NCBI RefSeq assembly: GCF_963678635.1 | Contig: NC_087067.1 | Coordinates: 59,816,594-59,880,593 of the forward strand | From: Symsagittifera roscoffensis | Taxonomy: Eukaryota > Xenacoelomorpha > Acoela > Convolutidae | DNA: 64,000 bases | Direction of reading: 5' to 3' | Shown here: piece after piece, positions 21,969 to 33,881 of the stretch | Position numbering within the stretch: the first letter of the stretch is position 1 | How the letters are laid out: every line of letters starts with the position of its first letter | Notes under the pieces: model-generated | What the model saw: the letters and a program-made list of their open reading frames with translations, nothing else | What the model was told of the DNA's origin: nothing | The model's database searches: none | Position numbers and translations under genes: made by a program

Positions 21969-22748
21969 AAGTAATTTAACGGATTGTTCCGACCCTGTTT
22001 TTAACGGCGTTCGTGTGTTTTGGGTATTTTGAGACCTAATCATGGGGACGTTCTTATTTCTAGAGTGGGGGGGATATTTTGGTAGTGGCCTTTAAGCTGT
22101 AACGGGTTGTAGTCCCATGTCGCTAGTGAATTGAATTGGCTCCGACCGTTTTGAGGAGTAAAACACAAGAGATAGTGTCCCTGACTCTTGAGCCAATGGT
22201 TATGGGGCCTATTTTTCTTAAGCCTCATGTGTGACCGATGTAGAAGAATGTTACATAATGTTTTTATGGCGCTTATGTGTGTTTTTACGGTATCATGACT
22301 ACGGAGTCGAACCCATTTGACACAGCTCCGGGCTGCATGCCCACTCTAGAGTACCGGTGGTACGGTTCGGCGGGAACGTGCAAACCTTCTGGCTGTATCG
22401 TGATAGCTTTTTAAGAAAACTCGAGAAAACTTCCGGATACGCTCTCCGAACGAGGCTTAGCTAACCGAGTAAAGGGGGGCAACTAGGGGGACAAAAACAC
22501 GAGCAAAAAGACAAAGAGAAAAAAAACCAAAGAAGTATAGAAAAAGGAACAAAAACCATAAAACGGAAAAAGACAGTAACTTTGACACCAGATTAGTTGG
22601 ATCAAACCTTTATATTAATTGAATAAAATACCCATACTCTTTTATAAATTCGATCGTTTCGATCAACCTAGCAATCTAATCAAGTAACCTCAATAAAGTG
22701 TCCGAGTGTGGGGCGTTGTTAAGGAATTTCAGATTGCTTGCAACTTAG

Positions 22749-22955
22749 CTGGACAACTAGGAGACTTGAATGGAAGAGGTGACCAGCCAAGTGGGAAAGT
22801 GGTTCACAAAGGTTGAGCTGAACCACTAGGAGACTTGACTGGAAGAGGTGACCAGCCGAGTGGGAAAGTGGTCCAGAAGGATTTGGCTGAACCACTAGGA
22901 AACTTGCTTAGAACAGGTGACCAGTCAAGTGGGGAGGAGGTGCTGGTGACGAGTG
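22749..22955. repeat. Three tandem ~70-bp repeats in B leader
   Basis: Units start near 22749, 22818 and 22889, each with CACTAGGAGACTTG-like and GGTGACCAG parts. C has a single unit (about 52560-52625, inverted), so B expanded it. The coding frame through it looks accidental. Confidence 0.75.
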
Positions 22956-23851
22956 CAGTGCACGTCAAGGAAGCGACCAGCACGGAACCACGACGACAAG
23001 AGGAGGACGCGAAGGGGTGTTCTCAAGTTCTCAAGTTGGTCAAAACGGGTATCTTTAAAATCCACCTTACATTATAGGAGATAAGTGTAAAATTGGATAA
23101 GCGAAATCCCCCGGTTTTGAGGAACGTTTTTGCACAAGCAGGCCTGGAGACAGGTCTACGGTTTTCTCTCAAGAGGTTTAGCACCCGCCGCTTAAGGTAA
23201 TTTTCGGCTTAAGAGGGGGGCTAAAGAGGGGGAGGTTAGAAGGGGGGCTGGTTAGGTTAGAGGTTGGTGGTTGAAAATTGTAAAAAGGGAGGACACATTA
23301 GAGTAACTAATTAATCAACATCGTTGATTTAGTTACATTAGAACCTTACACGCGTCAATTATAAGAAGCGGATATCCAATAGTAAAATCAAATCAAGGTA
23401 GATACCCCGGTCAGATCGGGTGGGAAGCACGGAAGCGGACCCGGATAAAATACCTCTAAGATCGTTAGTAGGGGAAGGCAAACGGGTGGCAATTATGTAC
23501 CAGACGTTTTTTTTTGAAAAAAGTTTGACATCTGTCACCTTTGATTTTTAGGTGGGTACATCTCTCTGTTTTTATTTATTTTCCTGTATAAATTTTTACG
23601 TTTTGTTGAAAATTTGTTATTGGTTTTTGAACGAACAAGTGATCACAAGATACTTGCGAACAAGTTGGGTTTCGAATAGTTTGAAACATCGAAAGGCAGA
23701 TAAATACAGGGGTTCAGTATTTCAAGCTTTGGGCCATTAAGATTGGATTTTTGGGAAAATTTTTACTAGAGCTCAAGTGATGGTACAAGGTACAGTGGTT
23801 CAAGAGTCCCTACAACGACGAAGAAGAAATCCTACTATCCAGACACTTGGT

Positions 23852-24230
23852 GACAAGTCTTGGGACAGTACCGAAGAAATATTGAGACAGTGTAGTCTGG
23901 ACACTAGTCTTGGGAGAGTAGTCTTGGGACACTAGTCTTGGGACAGTTGTATTGGGACAGTAGTCTTGGGACAGTAGTCTTGATACAGTAGTCTTGGGAC
24001 AGTAGTCTTGGGACAAGCGTCTTGGGACAGTAGTCTTGCGACAGTAGTCTTGGGACAGTAGTCTTGGGACAGTAGTCTTGGGACACTAGTCTTGGGAAAG
24101 TAGTTTCGGGACAGTAGTCTTGGGACAAGGGTCTTGGGATAGTAGTCTTGGGACAAGGGTCTTAGGACAGTGGTCTTGGGACACTAACAAGAAGTACTGG
24201 GACAGCACCGAATAGTCTTGGGACAGTAAA
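23852..24230. repeat. 14-bp minisatellite in B leader
   Basis: Repeats of CAGTAGTCTTGGGA and close variants in head-to-tail array, with units of 13-15 bp, decayed at the edges. The same array, longer, lies in C at 51868-52472 in the same orientation relative to gag. So it belongs to the family and is not a chance local satellite. Confidence 0.9.
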
Positions 24231-24558
24231 TAGAAGAGTAGGGATGGTGACGGGAAGTCTTGGAACGGTACAAAAAAGTGGGGTGACGGTAATAAAAGAG
24301 TAATAAAACAGGTTGAAATAACTAATCGCTGAATTAAAAACAATACGACTAGTCGGAACAATAATACGCGATAAACCCGATACGGTTGGGATCACGAATA
24401 AATAAATTTTTCATAAAGCTTAGAAGGGAATAGGAAACTTTGTTTTTATTTTATTGTAAATTTCTTTTTACTAATTTTATCATAAGAGATTTTATCCTTA
24501 GAATAGAATTTTGTATATAGTAACACTGTAAATAAAAAAATAATTGTAAATAGAAAAC

Positions 24559-27242
24559 ATGAGACGAAGTAGGGTACCGATAGCTGAAAAAAAATCTACA
24601 GGGTCGAAGACAAAACATAATTTGTCACAGCAAAAAGTGAAAACGATTGGACCTAGCCTAACAAGGAAGAACTTTTCAGTGAGCATGGTCAATACAAGAA
24701 GTATGAAAGCGAGCGTACAGGAGAAACAGACGGACCCTGCTATTGAGATCGATCTAGACACCGGACCAGAGTGTTAATAAGGTGGAGAAGGAGACAACGG
24801 AATCAACACCGATGCCGAATGCGGAAGAACGGAACCAAAAGTCGATGGAATTCTCACCGATAGACACTGTGGAAGACACGACGGGAAAAACGCCAGAAAC
24901 AATAAAGGACGAGTCTCAAGTAAAAAGAACTTCGTTTACTGAGAGGATAGCGATGATGGTCGGAATGAAGTCGAGAGACGTAGCAGCGGAAGTACCGAAA
25001 GCCGAGAAAGTTAGAACATTTGGGACAGTTTCCACGATAACAACAGAGTCGAACGAAGACCATGACCAGGCCATGCAAGGGGCGGCAGCCACCGATGAGG
25101 CAATACGTAACCTTGAAAAAACTACTCCTCTTGAGCTGGGCGATTTGATGGCAAAGCTAGATCAGATCGACAAGAAACTGAAGCACAGCGAGGAGGACAG
25201 AGAGGTAATAAAGAAAGAATTAAGATACAACAAACGCGAGTACCTGGACAGCTATTTCAACCTGGCCAAGGCAACAGAGGAAAAACTTCAGCAGATGTCA
25301 GACAAGGTAGATGCCACTGACGGGGAACGAGAAAAGAACATCAAAAAAGACTTACAAGAAATGAAAAAACGATATGATGCTGTCAACAGCCACTTGGGGT
25401 GTCTGGAAACGAGAATGGACACAATGAGCAGGGATCAGGCTGAGAGTTCATGTGCGATACAGGCGAAACTAGACGCAATCTTGAGAAACTCTACGTCACA
25501 AGACAGGCCATCAGCGGATCGAACGCAAGGCAACAGAGTTCACTTCGTGGAACCACAACGGAACAAACGACAATCAACCCCGTTACCATTACCCCGGGAT
25601 GCGGCGAGCACAGCACCGGGTGGGGCCAAAACATTTATGAAAAGTGGAACAGCAAATACGACCAGTGGTCCAGGAGATTCCACGACTCAGAATAAGGTGG
25701 GACCGGATGCTATGACGTGCGCAAGCACCTGGGAGATGATGAACAGGACACTAGAAGCCTTCGCCACGAGGAACACCGACTCGAGCGATAGAGGAGGGGG
25801 CAATTCCAGGAAAACTTTCAAGAAGCCAAAAGAATTCAAAGATGATTCGGATGGATGTATTGATACTTGGGTAGAAGTTATGAGATTACATTTGAAACAA
25901 GACAACTTGAGAGACAAGCCTGCACAGCGATACTCAGCAACTTAGAAGGCACGGCGTTGAAATGCATGGTTGCAAAGAAAGAAGAGGAACGCGACACCGC
26001 GGATAAAATCTTCGAGATATTGTTCAATCGATTTGGGTCAGGCATGAAGGGTCACCGAGCGATGATGCGATTTGAAAAGAGAAGACAAAGGGACAATGAA
26101 TCAATTGATCGGTTCTGGATGATCTCGAGAGCTTGAGACGAAGGAGTGACCCAGAAGAGTCGACAAACAGAAGACACTTTAGCATCGCCTCAAAGTTCAT
26201 TGATGGGGTAAAGAGTGACGACTTGAAAGAGTTGAAACGGCGTTGAAATGCGTGGTTGCAAAGAAAGAAGAGGAACGCGACACCGCGGATAAAATCTTCG
26301 AGATATTGTTCAATCAATTTGGGTCAGGCATGAAGGGTCACCAAGCGATGATGCGATTTGAAAAGAGAAGACAAAGGGACAATGAATCAATTGATCAGTT
26401 CTGGATGATCTCGAGAGCTTGAGACGAAGGAGTGACCCAGATGAGTCGACAAACAGAAGAAACTTTAGCATCGCCTCAAAGTTCATTGATGGGGTAAAGA
26501 GTGACGACTTGAAAACAATGTTAGCAACATACTATACATTGTCGAAAGACAGCGCACCAATTCCAGAAGAGATGCGACAAAAGTCAAGGGAGTACATGCT
26601 AATGAAACCAAAGAAATATTCATATTCAGATAACAGGAACATGCAAGGGGGGAATCAACCACAAAGGTCGTCCTGGTACAAGCCTAGAGATTACATGGAC
26701 ACACGTCGATCATGCGCAAACTGCGGGTCAGCTGATCATCACGTGGCGGATTGCACGACATACAATAAGGGCATGAATAGTCTGGGATATGCACCTGATG
26801 AGGAGGATATGAGCCAGATGGAAGAACACGAGTTCTATAGTGGCTTGATCATCAAAATAGGTGCAAGATGCTTCTTCTGCAATCAAGAGGGCACTTCAGG
26901 ATGGACTGGCCGTTGTTTTGGGAGGCAGTCAAGAACCAGAGTCACCCCAAACACAAATTGGCGTTAGCAGCGGTGCAGAACCAGAGAAATAGACAATCTG
27001 AGTTTGAGGCGAAAAACTTAGAGACACCGAGTGCGGAACTGCCAACGAAGACAGTGAAAGCTGTAACGCAAGTTAATAGTTCAATAGAGACCAGGGCCAG
27101 GAACACCCTAAAGATAAATTATGAGAAAGCGGCGGCAGAGGCTATCAATAAAGTGAAACAGGACCTAGCGGCAAAGGAGATAGAGCAACGACTAAAGCAG
27201 GAGATCGAAAGACAGAAATTGAACGTGACTTTAGGTTGCTAA
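24559..27242 (+). pseudogene. gag: Copy B gag
   Basis: The frame starts at a real ATG (24559) with a basic N-terminus (MRRSRVPIAEKK), stops at 24777 and goes on in another frame from 24782. Then follow a Lys/Glu-rich coiled coil (about 25120-25480) and the capsid-like region (KEFKDDSDGCIDTWVEVM onwards) with a shift near 25915. A 285-bp duplication breaks it at 25954-26520. The first zinc knuckle CANCGSADHHVADC is near 26714. The second is cut by a shift: CFFCNQEG remains near 26872 but its His and Cys are lost. It ends KLNVTLGC. Gag would form the particle. Confidence 0.85.
25954..26520. repeat. 285-bp tandem duplication in B gag
   Basis: The string beginning ACGGCGTTGAAATGC at 25954 comes again at 26239. 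Both copies run to GACGACTTGAAA near 26230 and 26513. A few differences separate them. The reading frame is lost. Confidence 0.85.
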
Positions 27243-28759
27243 TACCAGAAGCTGTAGCGGGGTCAACAAGAAGTGGAAATTGCAACACTGTAAAAATGGT
27301 GACAGGGAAGCCATTCGGCATAACGAAGATCGGAGCAAGGATAATGTCAATAATCACTGTGGGCGGCCATGAGGTAACGAGAAGCTTGAGCGAACCCAGC
27401 GACCAGACAATAATGCACATTGATGTGTATGCAGATTACTTGAGTGCTAGAAGCCCACAGACGACTTCTAGAGCCTTAAAGGCGCTACTCACAAGAGGTG
27501 GCAGCAAGTCAGTCCGTGTTGATAACAGGAATACAGAAGCTTATGGTCCGCATGAGGTGATGCTAAATATAGATGGCATAAACATTTATATGAAAACCAT
27601 GATAACATGTGATGAAGATCTAGTGGGGCAAATCTACGTGGGCAAAGAAGAGTTAAAAATGAGATCGAGATCGATTGGACACTGCGCCATGCTTGAAGAA
27701 GATGCAATGCACATCGGGACAGAGGCAGACGTATCAGCACATGTGCTTGGCATAAGTGGCAAGAAGACTCAGTTATGTGGGTTACTTGATACGGGAGCGG
27801 TCTTGATTGTTATACCAATCGAAACTTGGGAACAAATGGGCTTCAACAAAAAAGATTTAATAGACTCAAAAATACGGTTGTCAGCAGCTAACAGAAGGGC
27901 GCTGCGGGTGCTAGGCAGAACACCAATAACAGCCCTAAATTTGGGGGAACGAAATCTGTGGACGAGCTTTCTCGTAATCGAGAATCTGGATGAGTCTGAT
28001 CAATTCATTTTAGGCAGAGAATTCATCAGGAACTTCGATGTAACAATTGATTTAAGCAATGCAATGTTCAGGATACGGGACCCGGATAGGAGGTACGCAC
28101 TTAAACCGGTAAATTTAATAATGGCGAATGAAAATAAAGCACCGGTATTTTTGAGTACGAGGGTGAGGCTAAATGCAAAAGAAGCGGCAATCGTAAGCTT
28201 GCGAATGAAAAATTACAATGAACCGAGTGATAACAAGCAAGTATGCATAGTCCTAAATCCAGATAGTCAAAGTGCTGCTGTTTTAGGAAGATCTTTCTCG
28301 ATAACGAAGAGCGGCCTCTGCGTCAGTGTCTTGTTGAATACTCTTGACATACCCATCACGATACAGAGGGGGAGGAAGCTGGGATATGCTTTACCCGTTA
28401 AAACTCGATATGAAATGACTGAAAACCAAAAACAAAATGAAGTTGTTGATTGTCCAAATTATAAGGACAAAATTTGTATCTTGAGACGATTGAAGAAAAT
28501 AGAAAGTTCATCAGGTCTTGTGAAATCACTTAAGTCAGAGACAGAAGATGAACTTTCGAGCTGTTCGAATTTTCCGGAACGGCCAACACTAGAGGAAATG
28601 CAGAGGGATAAACCAGTCCTACCGGAGATTGAGCATTTAAGGGGCAAGATAACGGATGAACAGCTCGAGGCCATCAAGGACGTACTAGAGCGGAATGAGG
28701 AAGTTTTTTCGAGACATAAGGCAGACATCGGGTTTGTAATTTTGTTGAGCATGGAATAG
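27236..28759 (+). pseudogene. Copy B pol: aspartic protease and linker
   Basis: A 507-codon open stretch whose first residues overlap the gag end in a different frame. The protease motif LLDTGAVLIVIP is near residues 183-194 and the later FILGREF motif near residue 258, both as in retroviral-type aspartic proteases that cut Gag-Pol. A linker leading into RT follows and ends at a frame break near 28757. The frame is intact over the protease, so this is the best-kept gene part of B. In C the protease lies in the same frame as gag. Confidence 0.85.
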
Positions 28760-30780
28760 AACTTGAAGTGAATGCGGTACCGCACAGGGAGGGGGCGAGG
28801 CGCATGACCCCACACAAATCGGATGGGTGTAGGAAAGAGATCGAAACACTAGGTTCTGTTGTGACTTTCGATACTTGAACTCAATCACGGCGAATGATGC
28901 CTATCCCATACCTAGGAATGATGAAAGCCTATCGAATTTAGGTGATGCAAAAATTTTTACGACTCTTGATTAAGGTTCGGCTTTCTTCTGGCAAGTCCCA
29001 CTGAGGAAACAGGACAGAGATAAAACAGGGTTCGCCTGCGAGTTGGGGCTGTTTCAATGAAAACGAATGCCGTTTGGTCTTTGCAATGACTCGGCTACAT
29101 TCCAAAGGTTGACGGCACATGCGCTGATAGGTGTGACAAAGAAGTGCGGCAATTTGGTATTGTGCTATGTGGAAGATGTGGTAATAGCGACGCCCACACT
29201 AGAAGATCACATCGAGCGTCCGGACGAGGTGTTTGCATGTGTGAAGCGGTCGGGGCTAAAGTGTAAACCATCAAAGTGCGAGATACTCAATGATTCGATA
29301 AAAAAAACTTGGCAGGATGGTGGACAGGCACGGCATCAGACCTGATCCAGATGCAGTAGAAGCAGTTCTAACTTGGAAATCGCCAAAAACGGAACACCAG
29401 TTGATGAGCTTCCTGGATTTTGCGAATTAATACAGGGAATTCATCAAGGGCTATGCGGACAAGGTATACCCGATGCAACAATTAATGAGACACAAGGGCA
29501 AAAAGTTCACGTGGAACAACGCAGCAGAAGAATCATTCCAGAGAATAAAGAAAGAGTTGTGCGAGGCACCTGTACTAGGGATGCCAAGAGAGAAAGGGAT
29601 GTACGTGCTGGATGCGGATGTGTCGGTAGTCACGATTTCTGCAATTCTTCATCAAGAACAAGAATGGAACGGGAAGACAGTCTTAAGACCAATAGCGTAT
29701 GGGAGCAAAGTCTTAAGTGACACGGAAATGAAGTACGGGGCACCGAAGGCAGAGATGTTCGCGGTGGTTCCCTTTGTCGAGAATTATAGGGCATATCTAG
29801 GCAGTGAGCCATTCAAGCTGCGAGTCGACAACAGGGCACTCAGCTGGCTGAAGACGTATTCAATGGACCAAATTTACATTGGGAGGTGGATAGATCGCCT
29901 GGATGGGTACAACATGATAATTGAGCATAGAACACGAAACAAACATCAAAAGGCTGATAGCTTGAGTAAGAAGACGGAGTTCTACGAGAGACAGGACTAG
30001 AGGGAGGCGGATAGGCCTGAAATCAAGGATGGCTTCTCCTTTATGGATAAGGAGACGTATGACAGTCTTCCACTCCACTCACGAGATGGATCGATAAATC
30101 AGGCAAACCGATAGAAGATCACCCCGAATTACCAAAAGAACCTCAAGAGAAAACAATCTTGAAGAGACCCGGGGGAAGCCGATAGGGATAATGCTCAAGT
30201 CAAAGATTGTGAGGGAGACGCTCAAGGCAAAAGGCTATGATCTCAATCAGGTAGAAACGGGAGAAGCTCAAATAGATGAGGTCTTGATGAGGTTACTAGA
30301 GAAACTAGCAGATGACAAACCCGTGATCCAAAAAAGGGTAATGAGGGACCAGAAGTCACAATACTGCATAGGAGCGAGACAGTTAGCGGAATGGAGACTA
30401 ACCCCGATGGGAAAAAGTCGTGCAGTTGCTGGTTGAAAGAATCCCTAATGACAAACTTGAACGGAATCGGGTTAAGAAAAAGAAAGTGGCATTCAAGGAA
30501 GAAGCTGAACACCTGGGACTAGGTCAAGAGTCCGGGGAGTGGTCCACATCCACGGAGGAAGAGAATACTGAGGAAGGAAATTTGTCCGGGGAGAGTGAAC
30601 TATGGGATAAGGATTCGGAAGAGAGCAGCGACAATCAGGATAGTCTATACATGATACTGGGGGAAGAGAAGATGAGACACCGCGACAGGGAATTACAAAC
30701 AGATCCCTCCTCAGGAACGTACAATTTGGATGAACAAGAAGTACGAGGGGGTGAAGAACTTGAAAAAATTGCAGTTTCGA
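28760..30780 (+). pseudogene. Copy B pol: RT and RNase H, broken
   Basis: Compared with C, about 28 codons of the RT fingers are deleted near 28850. The palm is split by stops at about 28970, 29058 and 29429. YVDD is changed to YVED at about 29166-29177, so a catalytic Asp is replaced. RNase H (29473-30000) keeps KAEMFAV, DNRALSWL and KADSLSKK, but the first motif reads DADVS for DTDAS. It stops at a TAG where C has Gln. The linker with two TCCGGGGAG strings (30530 and 30585) follows. A dead RT. Confidence 0.85.
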
Positions 30781-32550
30781 GGAAACCATTCAGGGAACTA
30801 CCATGCAACTCCAATTTCATAACAAATCTGGTGCCAGAAGATGAAAGGAAGATCATGAAGATGATAGTATCAGTGAAGCTGAAGTATGACTTCCAAAATC
30901 CTGGAGAAAAGAATGGACACATCATGGCACTACAAGAACACGTTAAAGCAAGATATGGGCTGTCAGACCTTATAAGGGCCCAAAAAAAGACAAGATGTCA
31001 AGCAACCTCTCCCAATGGATCTGGACAGGGTTCAAAGAGAAGGGGGACCTGGAGAAAGACAGCTACAAGATCTTGCGCCAGTTCTACAAAGAAAGAAAAG
31101 AATTACTCTATCACACAGCTGATGGGGTGGTAGCGTGCAAGAGAAAAGATGAGGAGAAGATACTACACAAGCATAACCTCATCATACTACCGCAATTATA
31201 TCAGACTGAAGTGCTCTTCAGATCGCATGATCAAATGGGGCACCAAGGGATAGACAAAGTACAACAGAGAATACTTCACAGGTTTGATTGGCCAGGATTA
31301 AGGAAAGCTTGCGAGAGATGGGTAAATGCATGCTTAGCATGCCTGCTGGTGAAGGACCCAAGAAAGATGAAATTCCTACTCAAGTCCGTTGAAAGCTCGG
31401 AATTTAACGAGGTGGTGCAGATAGACCATCAAAAAAATCTGCATGACAGAGTCGGGGTATTACCAGATACTGGTTATAATAGACCACTTCAAGAAGTTGG
31501 CAGAAGCGGTGCTGTGTCAGACAGCCTCGGCAGAGGAGACTTGTGACCACCTGAAAACTCATTGGATATCAAGGTATGGTTGTCCGATGACTTTTCAGTC
31601 AGACAACGGCAAAGCCTTTGTGGAGGACTTGACCAAAGAATTGATGAAAAGGTCACACATTGCTCAAGCACACTCAACGACTTACCATCCTCAGACCAAC
31701 GGGTTGGTAGAAAGACAGAATAGAACGTTGGTGAACATGCTGAGGGTATACTGCTCAATATACATGACAGACTGGGACAAATATCTGCCGCAAGTCGTAG
31801 GGGCATAAAACAGTACGCAACATTCAACAACGGGTATCAGTCCTTTCATGATGTTAACAGGCAGGGAAAGAGCAATGCCCCTGACATTCTTTTACCCGGA
31901 ATTTGAAGGGAAGAGGACGTCACCTCATGCTTACGTAAAAGAAGCGATTAGGAGACAGCAGGAAATAAACGAGCTCTGCAGGAGGAACACTGCGCGAGCA
32001 CAAATGAGACAGCGCAGGAAGTATGATGAAAAGATGATACAAGCGAAACCATATGAGGTGGGCCAGTACGTGTGGGTCTTCCAGAATGTCATACCGCCCA
32101 AAAGGACAAAGAAACTACTCAATAAAAGGAGGGGACCGTTCATGATAACTGAAGTGCACCAACAGGGGCGGTTCTATCGCTTGAGTACAGGGTGTGCAGC
32201 ACATTACGAAAACCTGAAGCCTCATGTCCCGTCCTCAGAGGACTGGTGCCTACCACAAGACATGGAGGGACTTGAATATCTACTGGTGGAACCAGCGTGT
32301 GCGGTAAATGAGAAAGGCACCAGAGAGAAAAATGATGGCAACGAGAGCTTAAGTTTGAATGACAATGAAAAGATAGAGGCGGACTCTGAAGCGGGATCGT
32401 TTGTGCAGGAGGACCTGAAAGATCCGGAGCAGAGTGAGGTGCCAAAGTGGATGGAGCCAGATGGGCAAATACCATCGGGGACCAGCAGTGGTAATCGTAA
32501 ACGGACAGGCATGAGGTACAACAGGTACGGGGATGACTTCTTGATTGATG
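30781..32550 (+). pseudogene. Copy B pol: integrase and GPY/F, cut by C
   Basis: The integrase zinc part (SHDQMGHQG, then CLACL) runs in the 30995-31440 frame. The core with QSDNGKAF and GLVERQNRT is in a shifted frame, 31443-31808, ended by a TAA. The frame 31848-32550 continues through GRERAMPLTFFYPEFEG, KPYEVGQYVWVFQN and the GPY/F module (RGPFMITEVHQQGRFYRLS) and ends GDDFLID at the insertion point. The DNA-binding C-terminal part is thus directly interrupted by element C. The rest of the gene is at 54025-55014. Confidence 0.9.
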
Positions 32551-33454
32551 TGTAACATTCGTCTACTGCAGTCACACATGAGGCTTAAGAAAAATAGACC
32601 CTATAACTATTGGCTCAAGAGTCAGGGACACTATCTCTTGTGTTTTTCCACCTCAAATCAGTCGGAGCCAATTCAGTTCGTTTGTGACATGAGACTACGA
32701 CCCGTTACTGCTTAAGGCTACTACCAAAATATCCCCCCCACTCTAGAATTAAGAACGTCCCCATACTTAGGTCTCAAAATACCCAAAATACATGAACGCC
32801 GTTAAAAACCGGGTCGAAACAATCCATTAAGTTACTTTTTATTAGACAGTGTAACTTTGATCCATTTCAGATGGATCAACCTAAAACTCGCCTTACCTCA
32901 ACATAACAATCATAAAACACACTCTAGAAATTTAAATTAGTACTCACATTGTAGCACGCTCAAGAAGCAGGAAGTAAATAAGTCGGTAAGCAACTCAAGA
33001 ATCAATAAAGTAACTAAAATGAGTTTAATGTTTGTCAGTTTTAATAACAAGAACAAGTTTGTACTCTAGAATGTAAGTTCTCGTGAACCATTGGGACACT
33101 CAAGCTGTCCACCTTTCCACCGAAGGTTCACTCTAGTCCAGTTTAGAATAATACTCCAATCACAACAATCCAGTTCGTGGGAATGCGCTCGTCTCTGTTT
33201 TAGATGGGACAGCTCTACTCTAGATTATTATTGCTACTGAAATTGCGAATAGCAATTTCCCACTAATTTTTCTAGCAACTTTCCCGCGATTGTTACTCGA
33301 TTGTTCTGACTTCTCTTTTTTGATTTTCAGTTATCGCGAGAAAATCGTGCATGACAGGCTCCATTCGAAATTTTGAAAAATTAAATTTCACTCCAAAATT
33401 AAGTGTTTTTTGCTCCTCTCAAGGTCAAACTTCCAAATATGACCGACTGGCACA
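32551..33454 (-). repeat. 3' LTR of C
   Basis: 904 bp. On the plus strand it starts TGTAACATTCG and ends GACCGACTGGCACA. It carries the family hairpin (32867-32889) and AATAAA (complement at 32838-32843). The inner neighbour is TACTCCCCGGACTC, i.e. GAGTCCGGGGAGTA in element sense, as in B. Confidence 0.95.
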
Positions 33455-33881
33455 TACTCCCCGGACTCGAGATCGATGTCCTCATCGCGTGCTGTCATCT
33501 GTCAGTGAGTCCCAGAAAACCGAGTGTTGCTCAAGATACAGTGCCAGTGGTCATTTACAGAAGTTTGCAGCAGACTTAAGCTTATCTACACCCCAAAATT
33601 CACAGCCATGTAAAATTTTCATACTATCGCTAAACAGCAATCAAAATCTGCACACACCTGCACCCTTGAATTCTCGCTTTTTAAGCCAATCATTTAAAAT
33701 TTCTTTTGTCCTATTCAATCAGGAAATTGTCATGCAGAATTTGATTTATATAGTAAATATAGTATATTAATAACAATATTTGCTTTGTTAAAATTTCTTT
33801 TTCGTGAATCCAAGTTTCACCCGGATCCACGCTCAAGCCCCCTTTCCCTCTCAAGACTCAAGATCCATTCGAGCCACCCAC
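33455..33881 (-). other. 3' untranslated part of C
   Basis: Lies between the stop of the third gene (33884-33882) and the 3' LTR. It matches the equivalent stretch of B (57327-57744) with moderate divergence. No coding frame of note. The plus-strand primer candidate GAGTCCGGGGAGTA lies at its end. Confidence 0.6.

Larger units (their letters stand above)
21297..22255 (+). repeat. 5' LTR of B, copy next to the leader
   Basis: A 959-bp LTR with TG...CA ends, the same as the upstream copy minus the inner duplication. The TATA-like palindrome is near 21733, the hairpin at 21927-21949 and AATAAA at 21963-21968. Compared with the 3' LTR (57745-58637) there are several differences per 100 bases, so B inserted long before C. 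Confidence 0.9.
19638..22487. repeat. Tandem duplication of target flank, 5' LTR and leader start of B
   Basis: Unit 1 (19638-21162) and unit 2 (21163-22487) each hold 135 bp of target flank, a full LTR and about 232 bp of internal leader. The two are almost identical. Unit 1 has an extra ~190-bp repeat inside the LTR (20517-20715 against 20716-20900). Because the flank is included, the duplication happened after insertion, by DNA-level exchange, not during reverse transcription. Both units also carry an internal repeat of about 85 bp (ATTAGCATATAGTGTGCTGA twice). Confidence 0.9.
22256..24558. other. Leader of B (primer binding region to gag)
   Basis: Starts right after the LTR. About 13 bases in is TATGGCGC, also seen in C (TATGGCGCTCC), which is a possible tRNA primer site, although the spacing is long and I cannot name the tRNA. 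It then holds GGGGGCAACTAGG near 22475, three ~70-bp tandem repeats, an unassigned part 22960-23850, the 14-bp minisatellite, and an AT-rich stretch before the gag start. Leader homology to C covers the first ~450 bp and the minisatellite. Confidence 0.6.
19773..32550 (+). mobile_element. Copy B, left part: 5' LTRs, leader, gag, pol up to the C insertion
   Basis: Starts with LTR (TGTGCCAGTCGG) and runs through leader, gag, protease, RT, RNase H, integrase and GPY/F, all on the plus strand. At 32550 the frame (…GDDFLID) is cut by the end of copy C. The same frame resumes at 54025. The right part is 54025-58637. The whole of B, without C, would be about 17.4 kb including the duplicated LTR. Its genes have multiple stops, shifts and duplications. 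Confidence 0.9.

Noticed and set aside
22835-23077. Open frame in B leader as a small gene
   Set aside because: It runs through the 70-bp repeats, is absent from C and resembles nothing known.
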